64,000 nt of DNA, taken from Synchiropus splendidus. Taxonomy: Eukaryota > Chordata > Actinopteri > Syngnathiformes > Callionymidae. The notes beneath the pieces were generated by a model that saw only the letters and a list, made by a program, of their open reading frames with translations, was not told the DNA's origin and made no database searches. The first letter of the stretch is position 1, and every line of letters starts with the position of its first letter. The stretch spans positions 8,823,501 through 8,887,500 of the forward strand of contig NC_071342.1 in assembly GCF_027744825.2 (NCBI RefSeq), given 5' to 3'. Below are positions 1 through 12,654 of the stretch, piece by piece. The position numbers were made by a program, and so were the translations under genes.

Positions 1-2022
1 CTAAACGTCGTCAGAACCACAATAATCCTGCACCAGATCCAGAACAGATCCACCAGACGGACATTCAGCGCACAGTTGGCTGCGATCTTGGGACGGATAT
101 GACGCAGAGCCGGACCAGATGCAGCCGGATCAGAACCAGATCTGGGCCATATATTAACTTGTATTGTCACTGCCGACCAGAACTACCCCACATTTGTTTC
201 AGATCTGGCAAATGAAGTGGTAGTGGATGTGGCCCATTGTTCAAACAGCATGTAGTCCAGTTCTGGAACGGATACCAGAGTACTTCATTTTGCTATTATG
301 GAAAATTAGGGAGGAAAGATGAGGAGGGTGAGACTGAAGACATTTGGACGAAGAATGTCGAAAAAAAAGGTTTTTATGGCCATGACATTGATCACAAAAA
401 TGGCCCTTGGGCCGGACTTTGGACATGGTGGTATTTGAGCTGGCATATTACTACATCATGAAGATGAAATTATTGGAATAAATAAGATAATTCTACTCAA
501 ATAGAGGAGGGGAGATAAAAGCCAACATAATTTCAGTCCTCTTTCAGGAGCCTCACCGCAGAATCTGTCCAAATGCTTTCATCAGTCAATTATTGCGCTG
601 ATACGGTGAGAAAGACACCAAATGATGATAATTATGTAAATGTCATTGTGGCCTGTCAGTTCCCCGAGTTTACGATGGCTGACTGATGGAAGAAATGATA
701 AAACAGTCATTAAAATCTCACGAATGGGTGACTACATACAGTCCTGGAACACGTGCAGCCTTACTTTATTGGGACGCATCGATCGCCCTGCTCCTGCTGC
801 GCACATTTCCAAAGCACTTTGCAGGGTTGGGATAGTGCCTCTTTCTCTGGGGTTGAGCTCAAAACAATTTGGGGATTCTGAGAGCGTCTCTTCAAAAATC
901 TTCCTGCCTGAAAATAATTAATTGGATCAGCGTAAATCCCCCAAAATCGAGGGTTGGCAGGAAAAACCTCCCTCTAGATTTTCTCATGCTATTTCGAGTC
1001 CAGGAATCGAACAGTAGGATGAGCAAAACTGATGAACAACTCCTGACACAAGCAAATATGCAGGTGGAGACCTCTCACCTTTTTTTTTTTTTTTGGACAC
1101 ACTGGCAATAGCAATTAGCTTTTGATGTGCACTTGAAGCTGGATAATAAATTGCCTTCTATTGTGGAACCTGCTGACTTGTCAAGAAGCACATCGAGACA
1201 TGGACACCAGCAGACCATGGATGCTGATCCTTTACTGTATTTTCATCTTATTGGTCAGTTTTTAGCCTAAAAATAAGTTCTAGCCTGAAATGATTATAAT
1301 AAAATATACTTTATTTTAGTATTGCAAGTGTGAAGAACACATTCACAAAATAAATGCATAAAAAATATACTAAAAAATGATGATAAGAAGAGTCTTTTTT
1401 TATTATGATGTTCCGTGAGTAGGTGTCGGGGTGACACCGTGTAGTGAGCGCTTGTTGCTTTGTTACGGAGCACCTCACAAGGGCACAGACTGACAGACGT
1501 CTGGGTGGGCGGAGTCTGAGAGGTAATGGTGGGGAATGTTTGTGTGTGGGACCAGAGTTGCTCATTAATAAAGTCAATTGAAACTGCAGGTTCCACAGGG
1601 TCGGGATATAGAGGGTCAGAAATAGCCTGGAGAGAGAAGGATCTCACGGTCAGCCATGTTTACATCGGCCCTATTTTGTGTTCGGGGATGGCACACGGGA
1701 ACTTAGACATTTATGAATGGATTCAGAATGGTTCGCGTCCGAATCCCGATTCTCGGTGGCAATATTTGTGGGCAAATGTGAACGTTGTGTGGTGCCGCAC
1801 ATGATTCATCTCAAAGAGGGGGAAAGGAATATGATGGAGACTTTTGTGGGGAGTGATTGGTGGAATTTTCAGGAAAGTCTCTCGGATGTGCGGATTGGTT
1901 GAAATTGCGGTAATTGCTTCCTGGAGGGAAACACTCCAAAAAACACCTGTGTTTAAAGCACTGCTTTATCCTGGAGGAGAAAGTGTTTCTGCCTACCCGC
2001 ATCACAGTAACCCACCTGTCTG

Positions 2023-2115
2023 CAATGTTCCCTCTACGCTGCGCACGCGCATTTGCACACAGCTGATACGATCTCAGCGCACAAAAATATCTACGCTGCG
2101 CAACAAAAATTCATC
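2023..2115 (+). mobile_element. possible hAT-derived fragment (GTTCCCTCTACGCTGCGC)
   Basis: AATGTTCCCTCTACGCTGCGCACGCGCATT closely recalls the CAGTGTTCCCTCTAAGCTGCGC end of a common vertebrate hAT family, here with the CpG-rich ACGCTGCGCA word repeated downstream. The opposite end was not located, so this may be a solo end or a truncated copy. Confidence 0.35.
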
Positions 2116-2504
2116 CTGAATTGAATAGAAATTACCGCAGTTTCTGGACGGCAGGGCTTCTGACACCGCTACATACACAATGGGGCGAACTGCAACTAGA
2201 AGAGCTGCTATTTGAAGTGAACTATTGGAGCTGGCGGATGTTTAAGAGCTGATTCCTCTTAAAGACACTCGTGATTGGTCAAAATGTGCGCATGCACTGA
2301 GCCAATTGGGCGGCGGAGTTACGCACAGGAGAGAGAATCGTTGCAGCGCAGGTTTCAGACTACAATAGACTACACGTTACTCAGGTGAGGAAATTAACAG
2401 TGTAGTCAGTCAAAGAAACCTGTTCCTTCTTCATTTTAGCCTGATCCACACAGGCTCAATGTTCCATGAGCAGCGGTCACAGAATACGGTGGCCTCCAGT
2501 GGAC

Positions 2505-2510
<6 letters not shown>

Positions 2511-2566
<56 letters not shown>
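2511..2566. repeat. (AT)28 microsatellite
   Basis: Uninterrupted AT dinucleotide run in intronic DNA. The long IYIYIY open frame over it is only a product of the repeat. Confidence 0.98.
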
Positions 2567-2570
<4 letters not shown>

Positions 2571-4954
2571 GACCGCTCACAGAGTTTGTGTTTGCTCAGA
2601 CGCATGAAAAATCTGTCGGTGGTCATAATCTTATTCTTGTTTGTTGAATACAGCTCTCATTGGAGGCATGCAGCGGACGTGTTCATTTGGCTGTTCCGTT
2701 TCAATTGGGCCACTTTAGTTGGGGAAAATAAAACCAAATAAAAAGTGAGTCCGTAAAGCCTTGCATTATTTATTTGCCATCCGCAGCGTTGGTTATTCAG
2801 AGTCAGCCGCTGCACGTAAACCTCCATGTAGCAACAATCATCCGGGATTAGGAGCATAAAAACAACAGATTTATTTGATTTTAGTGTGGCAGAATGTTTT
2901 GAGTCGTAATTGTGAGTGGAAAAATAGAAGAGAAAGTGTGTCTTTATGCCCAGTTTTTAGTGGTAATAAAGCAAAGTAGTACAACCAGATACAAAGTTAT
3001 CTTAGCATCAAATTGGTAAACACATCAGGAAGCGTTCTTTAGTTTGTGGGGGATATATTTTACATGAAGTCGTTCCAGCTTGGAAAATGGTGTGAGCTGA
3101 TTTATACCACCAGAATATTTTTGCAGTGGCAGTAATTTATTAATGAGAAACCTTGCCACATCGGAGATGTGTGCGGCCTCCTCTGATGAAGTAGCGAACC
3201 AGCTTTCGAGATCAAAAGCTGTTCGACAGAATTATTAGATCTCAGTCAGAACCCATCACGGCGCCGATTCTGAATGATGATTTCCACTCGGAAGTGTTTG
3301 GGACTGCTGAATGATGCATGCCCGGCCGCTCGCTCTGCGGGGACAGTTCCAGTCAAATCCAGCGACTTTCCTGCGTGAGGAGTTTGGCGTAAGCTGCAAG
3401 TCATTAGCAATATCTGGTTAGAAACGAGCTGACACATCAATAAGAGCAAAGTGGGAAACAAAAACAACAACAACCACAGCGGCATCGATCACTCTGCAGC
3501 AGCGCTGGGGTGGCGGGGAAAACTCACAGTAGCCATCCAGGAAATAGTATTTCAGTCTTCATTACGCTTTCTAACCAGAAAGACGGCTCATCTAAGAGCC
3601 ATCAGGCCGCAGAAGAAAATGGAGCGAATGCAGATAAACGATGATGGAGAGGGAGGAAACTAGGGCTGAAATATGGAAAGAAAGGTTATGGCAAGAGTAA
3701 AGAGTGAGAAGAGAAGGAGGGGAGGAAATATATGTCTGGCTGTGAAGGGTGGGTGTAATGGTGTGGGTTTCCTTTATGGCTGTCCCCGGTGTTGTGAGAA
3801 GAGGCATTCTGAATATATATATTTATATAGAAAAGCACATCCTATTTCGAGTCGCATGTGCTGTCGCACAGCGGACGCACACACACAAATAGCCATGGCG
3901 GGTAATGACCAGCAGCAGAAAATGCTCCGGGCGTCCTATTATCTGGCCTCTCTGTTGCCATAATGATCGTGAGATTCAAGAAGCTGCATGCTTGTATGCT
4001 TGAAGCAGGTTGGACACAGGCGTGCTCGAGTAATGCAATCACTCTCACCATGCCGGGCTTTTAACGCAGCACAAGGGACCACGTGTACACATCGTGTCCC
4101 AGCAGCGATGCCATAGCTGCTACCAACCGCAGGAACAACAACAGCACTGCCTGTTGCACAAAGCAGTGGGCGCTGTAGGAGCCTAATGGCCCGTATGAAT
4201 GGCTCATACAGTATGTACGATGAAGGGAAGACATTCAACGGACTGAAAACATCCATTAAAGAAGAACAAAACTGCTTTCATCTGGTCAGGAGACATGCAT
4301 GAGGGACAACACATTTAATAAGGGATTTAAAGCTCAGGGAAATGACATCTCGCAGATGCCACTGTGCTAAAAAGTGGCTGAAAGACATTAAGTTTGTGTT
4401 GCATTGAATTACTGTACAACGTCCCCTGACATGAAATTTGTCTAAAAATGAGGTTAAAATTTGAAGCACATGAACCATTTAGCATTGATCTCCATGTGTA
4501 TTTTTACTTTTTACTGAAAGGGGTTTTACAATGCAGTTAATTGACAAAATGACAGTCAGTTATTTTTCGACTATTTTGTATCATCACCACTCGGTAATAT
4601 TGTTTAGACAACATGAAAAGTCAATGAACAAAGTGCCAACTAAAAGCTTCCACACACGTGGAAAAAGTCCTTGTTTTTGCTCATTATGTCTCCCATGTTT
4701 GTTCTGCTTCTGTCTGCTTCTATTTTCATTTCAGAACATCCTGCTTTGTGTATGTGTCCTTCCTGGCGTGGTGACTCAGACTTTGTAGGGAGTGAACCCA
4801 TGAATGACAGGAAGATTTTGTATGGTTATTACTATTCACTCTGTAAAATGTATTTTTTTTATTTTGGCTCTGGAATGTTTCATGTTTCATTTTCATCCTA
4901 CCTATAGCTTAGCACGACACAGATTATAATAATTACTTTTGAAAACATCTGGTC

Positions 4955-4993
4955 AAATAAAATAAAATAAAATAAAATAAAATAAAATAAAAT
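4955..4993. repeat. (AAATA)n pentanucleotide microsatellite
   Basis: About eight tandem AAATA/AATAA units. Confidence 0.95.
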
Positions 4994-6165
4994 CCAATTG
5001 AGACAAACCAGTCTACTAGCTATAATAAACTATTATACACAAAAATCAACTTCATAATCCAACTTTCATTTATTAAACACAAAAAAAATCCACACACCAG
5101 AGATTGAACGGCAGCCCATTAAAACTTATGAATAAATAACTAAATGGCCAGTTCTCACTTTCAAACGGCTGTGTTTGAATTGAACTATTTGCAGTATTAG
5201 TACTTTCGAACTCCTGGGAGAAAACAACACACTGATGCCACTACGTGCTAATACTAGCGGACGCATTATGACGAATAGGCGCTGTGATTCCAGTTAGGCT
5301 GAGTGGTGATTAAATCTTCATTACAGCTTCTGGTCAGCCTTGCTCTACATAGATGGCAGAGGACCTCCATTCCTCTTCATTCTGGAGGAAGCGTGTGACT
5401 GAATCAGGACATCCGCGCCGACAAACAAATGACTGCGCCGTGAAGAATGCCAAAATAATGCGCGCCATCCTTCACCTCTTTTAAACGCACAGAGAATCGA
5501 TCAGACACTTCCACCAACACTTGCGCTGAAATCACTAAATAATACATGCGCGTTCATCCATAATTCACCCAGCACAATTAGTGAAACGGCACAATGCTGC
5601 CTGTTTCATGACAACCAGTCCCCGAGTGACGCTTAGTGCAGCCTCACACACGTGTCATGTTCCCGCACATCACCGCATCATGTTTTACATATTTTATTTC
5701 TGTGTACTTCCATGCAGAGCAGCCGACTATGATGGAGAGACACGTTTGTGTGAGTTGCAGTAGCAAAATTGTACTAAAGACAGTGATATTTGTCCATTTT
5801 AAAGTTTGGTTTTGTTGTACTTTATAACATAAAAGATGTTGATTTAAACGGGTGAGCATGTTTTAACAGGGTTTATATGAATGAATGAACATTAATGTGA
5901 TGAATTATATTCAAACTTCAAGTCTATGATGAGTGATGATATCAAACAATGAGAACACATCTTAAAAATGTTTTTTTCTCTCATTATTATATTATAATTT
6001 GTCAAACCATAATGCCGTATTTTCTTCCCATTTTACTGTAAAATGAATGAAAACAATTCACCTAGTTATTAACGGCTCAGTATACTTACATATTTTTCTG
6101 TTTATGATTTTCTGTCTCGCACTTTTCACTTGTATATTAGGGCACACGACTTGTGCTGGACTTAC

Positions 6166-6285
6166 CCGCTTCACATCTTTTCCAAACGTCTCACTGTAGC
6201 TGGTGCCAAGAATCTCAAATTGCACATGAGAATTTGAGCCTTCAGCACGGAAGTCCATCAATCCTGTTAGTCCGCTGATCCGTCC
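6166..6285 (-). CDS. grid1: grid1 internal exon (end of amino-terminal domain)
   Basis: This 120-bp phase-0 exon encodes 40 residues, beginning [12 protein letters not shown] and ending [10 protein letters not shown]. On the minus strand the acceptor is a CTGCTGCTACAG run just above 6285 and the donor is GTAAGT just below 6166. As I recall the family, GRID1 has closely similar text here (GLTG-x-[17 protein letters not shown]), while GRID2 differs clearly (NVHFEILGTNYGEELG). The segment is the last part of the extracellular amino-terminal domain, just before the linker to the ligand-binding core. It joins in frame to the exon at 7168-7329 across a short 882-bp intron. The next exon downstream in the gene was not found between 1 and 6165, so it should lie outside the window. 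Paralogue a or b cannot be decided. Confidence 0.93.
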
Positions 6286-7167
6286 CTGTAGCAGCAGCAG
6301 AAAATAGTTTCAGTGTGAAATGTCACAGCATCGGAGGAGCTCTATTGATGGTAGTGTTTGATTCCTGGGTGTGTGTGTGTGTGTGTGTGTGGGCGGAAAG
6401 AAAAAACAACTGCCTGCAGGTACTGCACACACATCATGGTTTGAAATTAATTGCTAGAGTTAATTATTTAAGAAAATTCAGCCGGTTTTCATGCAAAACT
6501 CCAAACTGAAGTTTTTCCCAAGTTACAAATTCCTATGTTTAAATACATAAATATTTGAACTTCATGTGCAGACTTTATTTTAATAACAGCTTTCTTTTCC
6601 AATGGCAGGATGAAACAATGTCTCCCTAAAGAATCATGCTGAATTTTATTGTTGCATTTACCCAAATTCTGTTCCATTGGGTCATTTAAAAATTAATATA
6701 ATGTTATAAATGATGTAAAATGGAGTGTTTGTGAAGAAAAAATCTTTGTTAAACACGACTAATTATTCCTTGGCAAAATAGAATATGTAGATAATGTTGA
6801 ATGGAGTTCGGTCACACTGAACATTAGGGAGAATTTATTACCCTAAATAAACTACTCATTCATACGTCAGTGTATTAGCCAGTTATTAATCATTACAAAG
6901 TACTGAGTAGTGTCTAGTTCAGACTGACTGGATTTTAGCTTGGTATAGTGAGCGAAAGTTTACACTAAACTACACCGTATTTACTAAGTATTAACCGTAA
7001 ATAGTCAAGTCATTAGCTTATTAATACTTAACGTGTTCCCCATTTGAAAGAGTCAGTGAATTTTGCACAAGCCTGTATTTCCATTTCTAAAATCACTGAT
7101 GTAGACGTGAGGATAACATGAGCAGGATTCACAGAGAACAAAAATGCTCTCAGTGGAGTCGATTTAC
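6286..7167 (-). other. grid1: grid1 short intron (882 bp)
   Basis: This intron separates the 54-codon and 40-codon exons. It starts GTAAAT and ends ACAG on the minus strand. A TG dinucleotide run at 6369-6391 lies close to its 3' end, 84 bp from the acceptor. Nothing else was recognised. Confidence 0.9.
6369..6391. repeat. (GT)n microsatellite
   Basis: About eleven GT units on the plus strand, so CA repeats on the grid1 strand, 84 bp upstream of the acceptor of the 40-codon exon. CA runs near acceptors can bind hnRNP L; that role is inferred only. Confidence 0.95.
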
Positions 7168-7329
7168 CTTCTGAATGGTGTCCAGCATTGACCATCCACC
7201 GTTCCACGGCTTGGTGGACTTCCTCATACAGTTGAGGCTGGCCATGCTGTGCCACTTTCTATCCTCCAGCTTCCTGTAGAAAGCGTTCGCCAGCATCAGG
7301 ACGCTGTCGTACAGGTAGAGGTTGGACAC
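7168..7329 (-). CDS. grid1: grid1 internal exon (amino-terminal domain, [15 protein letters not shown] block)
   Basis: This 162-bp phase-0 exon encodes 54 residues, beginning [18 protein letters not shown], containing [15 protein letters not shown] and ending SMLDTIQK. The minus-strand acceptor is TCCCGACAG above 7329 and the donor is GTAAAT below 7168. The block is the most recognisable part of the delta-receptor amino-terminal domain. The choices [16 protein letters not shown] and [15 protein letters not shown] point to delta-1; from memory delta-2 reads SNLYIYDTVLLLANAF and SLSCIRKNSKPWQGG. A tryptophan after NGG replaces the arginine I recall in mammals. Delta receptors sit in the postsynaptic membrane, where this domain binds cerebellins that bridge to presynaptic neurexins. 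Confidence 0.96.
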
Positions 7330-8428
7330 CTGTCGGGAGCGCAGAGAAGGAAGAAAATGCCATATTTACATTTCACACAATGGCGTACGAACGGACAGTA
7401 TTCTGAATGAGAATAAAAAGCTCCAAACATCAAGGAACAGTGAAATTCAAAAGTGTTCGCGGAGGGAGATGGTGGGTGAGTTTTGGGTGGTGGAGTGTGG
7501 AGGGGACTTGTCAAAAATTGTTACATTGTTGGGCGGAATACGTGGTATTTTCATTCTTTGGGACAATGATTGGGCTGCCTTACACACCACAGGTCTTTTA
7601 GGTTTGGAGAATGGATTCTTTCAAAGATTTGTGACTACAGCGAGAAGGCGGACAGACAGTGTTCTGAAAAGGAACATGCAGCCAGAGTAACATCTTTTAC
7701 ATGTCACATTTGATTTCATAAATGAATCAGACTGTTGAAGAATTACGTATGCAGAATGGTGAGACGGCATTTTGCTTCAGATTGAGACTAAAGCATGGCG
7801 AGTAAAATACAGCAGTGTTAATAATAAGACATCAGATCTTGAATGATTTTATGATCATAAAACCATCATTGAAACTCATGGAACTCAACATGGCCCTTGT
7901 TGTTGTTGTCACCGTACAGTATGACTTTGCAAAATGTTTGTGGGAGGAGCAGAAGAAGTCCTTACTGAGATTGAATGACTGGAAACTGTCTGCAATTGTC
8001 TTGTATTGAACTTGCTGAATTATTGAGAACCACTTCACCGTGCGCCATCGATGAATTGTGAAGCGTTTGCAGACATAGCCTGGAGTCAACAACATTCTCA
8101 CTCCCAAGGCGTCAGTTCGCAACTGTTTAGTGAGTGATGGAGCCGTTTGCCTTCCGCGTTGCATGTTGATTCATTGGGCTTTCAAATCAGGCACATTCCA
8201 CAACATACACAGACGCCATGCACAATGCGTCATAGCAAGTCCAAGATAAGGGTTAAGCCATGAGGTGGCAATCCTTTTACACAGTATACGTTTGGCTCAC
8301 TTGGCATGTATTGCCCCTAAAACCATCATCATGTGCTTTAGTAAGCCACAGAAGATACTACATATATGCTACAATGTATATGAAAGTGCTATGCTGATCT
8401 CACTGAAAGAAAAAAAAATGCTGTGTAC

Positions 8429-8615
8429 TAGTGATGAGGTTTCATGAAACAGTGTCCTGAGACCACCAGATGGCAGTGTCTGCTGTAGAATGTTTGGACT
8501 TGAAGACGTCATTCAATGACAACTCACATCATTTCTAAACCAAGAGCGCCATCTAGTGGCACTGTTTCATCAACCCCGCAACACTGTTTCATGATACCTC
8601 GTCTACTGATCACTG
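8429..8615. mobile_element. short hAT-like MITE, CTCF-motif family, copy 1
   Basis: The 187-bp element has imperfect terminal inverted repeats (left TAGTGATG then AGGTTTCATGAAACAGTGTC; the right end is its inverted version). It is flanked by 8-bp direct repeats CTGTGTAC and GTGAGTAC (6 of 8 identical), the duplication size of hAT elements. Inside are two inward-facing 15-mers, at 8463-8477 (plus) and 8545-8559 (minus). Both fit CCASYAGRKGGCRSY completely. The left end lacks about 8 bp of the family repeat. Confidence 0.8.
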
Positions 8616-10710
8616 GTGAGTACTATGCAGATCCACCGCATAGTGGTGTCCTGTCTGTCTGTCTATAAATAAAGACATAAACAAAGACTATTAACCACTG
8701 ATATTACGTCACACTGTTCCTTGCTTCATCCCATGTTATAAAAAAAAACAAGTAGACGAGCAGTAGATGTGAGTCTGCCCTTGAATCTGTACATTCCCCA
8801 GGTAGAGCTATATCGGGTCATTAATATTCAAGCTCATCCATGCTGCTCATAATTACCCTTTCATGAGATTTTAATCCATATTCAGCGGCATACCAATCAG
8901 TTAATCATGGCATTCATGTAGGCGCATGGCTGTCCATACTGTGGGACTGTGGCTGCTCCAGCACGGCAGCTAAAGGTGCGATAATGTACGTGATAAAGAA
9001 CGCATCATGCTTGTTAGTCGTGAATCAGCAGGCTCATGAAAACAGCCGTCAAGTGCAACAACACTTCTGCTGTGGTTCAATTCTTCTCCACTTCAGTTGG
9101 AAAGAAAGTTTTGGTGATACATGTGTTTTAATGCAATGTATTATTCATTTGTTTTCCGCTCGGGAGGATACTATTTTCCGCATTCATCTTCCTCGCTCAC
9201 TATTGTTTCTGCTTTCTTCTCTTTATTTCACTTGATCTCAACATCTTTCTTTCCCACAGATCTGCCTTTTGAAACTCACCGTTTCTTTCTCCCTTTGTGG
9301 CATTCGTCCTTCCTTTTTCTGCTCTTTTTAAATGACCTTCTTGCTTTCTTTCCCTCCTTATTCACTGTCTAATGAAAGTGTTTCAGAACTATACAACCTA
9401 ACCACAAGTGACCGTCAACTGCTCAGTCACAAAATAGAATAAACGTTATAAAAGAAATAAATAAAATAAAAATGAAAATTGTCGGTTTCTTTTCTGTTTC
9501 AGACACAAACACAAGTGAGTAACCAGGCCAATTTGGAAAGGAAATTTTAATACTTTTTTTCTCTCCAAAATTCTGGCTACAAAAATAAATACAGTACAAT
9601 TTGGACTCAAATGAGTCACAAATGTAACACCACTGGACACTGGCACATAAAGTCCCAACTTCCGTCATGACCGTAGAAAATGAATATTCTGTGTCTCCGT
9701 CTTTCCTTGTCATCACTTCATTCTTCAAAGTGAACCTCCAATGACAAGATACAAGGTTCCAAATATCATTTTGTTCTCCAGACTGAAAGATAATTGCCAG
9801 CGATTGGTTCACAGAGGGAGTTTTCATTTTCAGCGAAACTGCAAAGGCACATGAGTCATTTAGTATCTTGGAGAAGCTGAACTCCGTAGCAGGAAGCCTG
9901 TTCTAATTTTGGAGGAATAAAACACAGAAGAGTGATGAGCACACTTTTCAAGATCAAGGAAGGAAGGCGGTGGAACATTGTGGTTTCTGAATTCTGCACA
10001 AAGATCCAGGCTCTCGCATTCAGTTACTTTATTTAAGTGGCCAGTGGGGAATATTAAAGTATTGAAACAGGAAGGTAGTTCTTCTTATCAGGTACATTTT
10101 GTATTGTCATTTATATAAAAAAAAAAACAATGATAACAAAGATGACTAATTCAGTACAGAACATTTGCGAAGCTCATCCTTCGGTGACGCTGATGGATCT
10201 GCTGCCAGTTATGAGTGCTTTGTGTGACAAGCTGATTGAATATTCTCCACATGAAATATGCTGATGTTCTGCAGAGATCTGCCAGATAGTCACATGCTTC
10301 CCTTGGAGGAATTGCAGTTGCCAGATGGCGTACCTTAACTAGTAGTATTGGGGGAGATATGTCGGCTTGCATTTTCTCACAGCATAATTGGGTTGCTGTA
10401 ACAAAAGAAGATTTCAGGACACAGGAGTGACACAGTCTGCGCAGCTATGCAGACTACATTGTGGAGAATAAAGGCTGAGGGCTACTTTGCTATATTAAAG
10501 TTTGAAGGTGAATGCATGGTCATTGCGTTGGTTTATAGTTATGAGAGAGTTCTGAATGCTGATATTACACTTTTGACTGCAAACTACATGGTAAAACATG
10601 AACTAAGGGCAGGTTTCAGGATGGATATTTACATGAAAGTGCAGTCTGTGAGGGAAACGAAAAGCAATAGCAAGGTCTGTCTTAAGCACATGATGTGAAG
10701 TAACCCAGTG

Positions 10711-10925
10711 TCGTCACGAGTGGATGAGGCTTCATGACACAGTATCGATGGGTTGATATTCAGAGGCCACTAAATGGTACTGTCTGCAGTAAAATGTTTG
10801 GACTACTACCTCGATGAAACCTAGCATGACTTGCAAGTGTTGCGTCTAGTGGCCTCTGAAAATTAGAACACAGTTTGCAAGGACCATGCAAAGCTGTTTC
10901 ATGATACCTCATCTACCCATCATCC
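10711..10925. mobile_element. short hAT-like MITE, CTCF-motif family, copy 2 (degenerate)
   Basis: The copy spans 215 bp and shares the ends (GATGAGG-CTTCATG at left, CATGATACCTCATCTACCCATC at right, with substitutions) and the interior with the other copies. The left CTCF-like core at 10767-10781 has two mismatches and the right one is broken by base loss. No convincing target duplication remains, so this looks like one of the older copies. Confidence 0.75.
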
Positions 10926-12149
10926 ACCTCCCCCTGCCTCTGCGCCGAGTCAAAGAAGTGATGCGTTCACATGATGTTCTCATGACTGTTTATGTCAATC
11001 TGTTAGAAAAACGAATATGAATATGAATAGATTTCAAATCGCTGCTCTGTTAATAATGGGATGGATAATATTGTTGTTATTGTGTCGTGCAACTCTGGTC
11101 TGTAACGCTACGGTTAGCAAAAGGATGGAGCAATTGAGTTGTTGCTCTCAAGAATATTTGAAATGCTGAAAGCAATAATATTGGTTAAAAGTAATACTAC
11201 TAATAATAAAAATCATAGCGTGGGTGTCAATATGTGCTTCTCTTTTCTAGCCCATGCATTCCCCCCACAGTGCTCGACTATTTCCAGGAAAGACGCACAA
11301 CCCATCGGCACATGCCGCCAGGAAAAGGACACCCCAGACTGGCAGTCTAGACAATATATCGAACTATTGACACTACAGTTTCAACACACCAACACTCCTG
11401 TGGAGTCAAACGCAGACTATTGTCAAGTCGACATTTGTGTCCTCGAGCGACATTTCCTTTTGTGGCATATTCTTCGGGTAAAGCCACAGGGTGGCGATTC
11501 TTTAGGTTTAACTTTTGAAGTTCAATTCCATGTCCATGTTTGACAGCGGACCTCATGTGACCCAGAGCTTCACTCACAGAGAGTACTGCACCTGCATCGC
11601 CACATGAAGTACCAACATTCATCGCAAATCCCAACCATTCTTCTTCACTGTCACACTTGCCTCTTCCTCAGCATCAACACGGAAGGCTGACTTCTGTGTC
11701 AACTTCAGGTGCCAGTGTCCACTTGTCAATTGTCAAAAGTGAGAATGTGGTCATCATTGAATATTCCATTTTCGGAGGGGGGGCTGTGTCGAGTTGTATT
11801 CAAACCCACAGCATTTTATTACTACTCCAGTGCACACACAAGACATTGTTACTATTGACATGGCTTTGAATATTCCTGTGCTGAGTTTGTTTATGTCCTC
11901 AACTGCTGAGCCATCGATTAAGTGTCTTCGTGTGGCTGAAGTTTCTGCTTCAGGTTCTGGAATTCTTGACTGTAAACCTTTTTTTTTTTGTGATCACGCA
12001 AACAGAAATCAAAGAGTGTAGAGCTGAAAATACGAGGTCCGCGTGACGTGATGAAAAAAATCTTCCGAGGCGCAGGCAGTCGATCAGAGAGCACTCGGGG
12101 TCATAATATTTCATCAACTTCAACAATAAGCCCGTGAGTGTTTCTTTAC

Positions 12150-12323
12150 CTCCAGGGACTGCAGATAGCCTTCCTGCGGGTCACAGAGCAGGGAGGAGAT
12201 GCGGTGATTGTTCCTCATACAGCGAACGTTGGTGTCCCTCCACAGCGGGAAGATCTGACGGATGATGGTCATCCTCCCCAGGGAGCTGTGAACCAGCTCC
12301 ATGATGTCAGCGTCAGTCACCTC
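12150..12323 (-). CDS. grid1: grid1 internal exon (amino-terminal domain, [18 protein letters not shown] block)
   Basis: This 174-bp phase-0 exon encodes 58 residues, beginning [19 protein letters not shown] and ending [11 protein letters not shown]. On the minus strand the acceptor is CATCCTCAG above 12323 and the donor GTAAAG below 12150. The strings LGRMT-xx-RQIFP and [19 protein letters not shown] match GRID1 as I remember it and not GRID2, which has GNHRISSTLCDPKDPFAQ. The loop [10 protein letters not shown] appears one residue longer than the mammalian loop I recall, and it is the most divergent part of the exon. The two cysteines (RC and LLC) are conserved and probably structural. An open frame on the plus strand over the same bases is only the antisense shadow. 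Confidence 0.96.
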
Positions 12324-12654
12324 CTGAGGATGAGCATGACAAAGTTTTACTCCAAAACAAAATTTGTTCTTTTCGAGAGAGAAATATGACACAGATGTTG
12401 AATTACTGTGCTGTTTTCAGGGGGGGGGAATTGAGAAGCAAATTGCGTCGGCTGAATCGAGTAATGTGTAAAATGGCTTATCAGAGGAAACCTCAAGGTG
12501 GTACAGTGGAAATGAAGGCGTTTGTTATACGCAATATATTCTGGTACTCCCAGACAGATCAATAACATCTGTAGTGTATTCTTCACTGTGGCAGGCTGAG
12601 GTGACCTTTGAACCACCGGTGTGACCTGCTTGTACAAGGGGGTCAGCAACCTGC

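Larger units (their letters stand above)
1..6165 (-). other. grid1: grid1 intron, 3' part cut by the window edge
   Basis: No exon-like reading frame with splice sites was recognised here on either strand. The interval holds a long AT dinucleotide run (2511-2566), a probable hAT-derived fragment starting near 2023, an AAATA pentamer run (4955-4993) and otherwise unassigned AT-rich sequence. The first 235 bases are rich in AGATC/CAGATC words and look like degenerate repeat. The next grid1 exon should lie to the left of position 1. Confidence 0.75.
7330..12149 (-). other. grid1: grid1 intron (4.8 kb)
   Basis: This intron runs from donor GTAAAG to acceptor CGACAG on the minus strand. It contains two copies of the short hAT-like MITE with CTCF-like motifs (8429-8615 and 10711-10925) and a homeobox-like AT-rich stretch around 8805-8925 that could be a conserved noncoding element. 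The remainder has no recognised content. Confidence 0.9.

Noticed and set aside
2466..2741. Frame with an IYIYIY run
   Set aside because: Translation of the AT dinucleotide array; no exon borders.
11139..11543. 134-codon plus frame
   Set aside because: No domain, no splice context, and overlapping frames of similar length on the minus strand; treated as chance.
12138..12389. 83-codon plus frame over a grid1 exon
   Set aside because: Antisense shadow of the 58-codon exon; the minus strand has the family match and splice sites.
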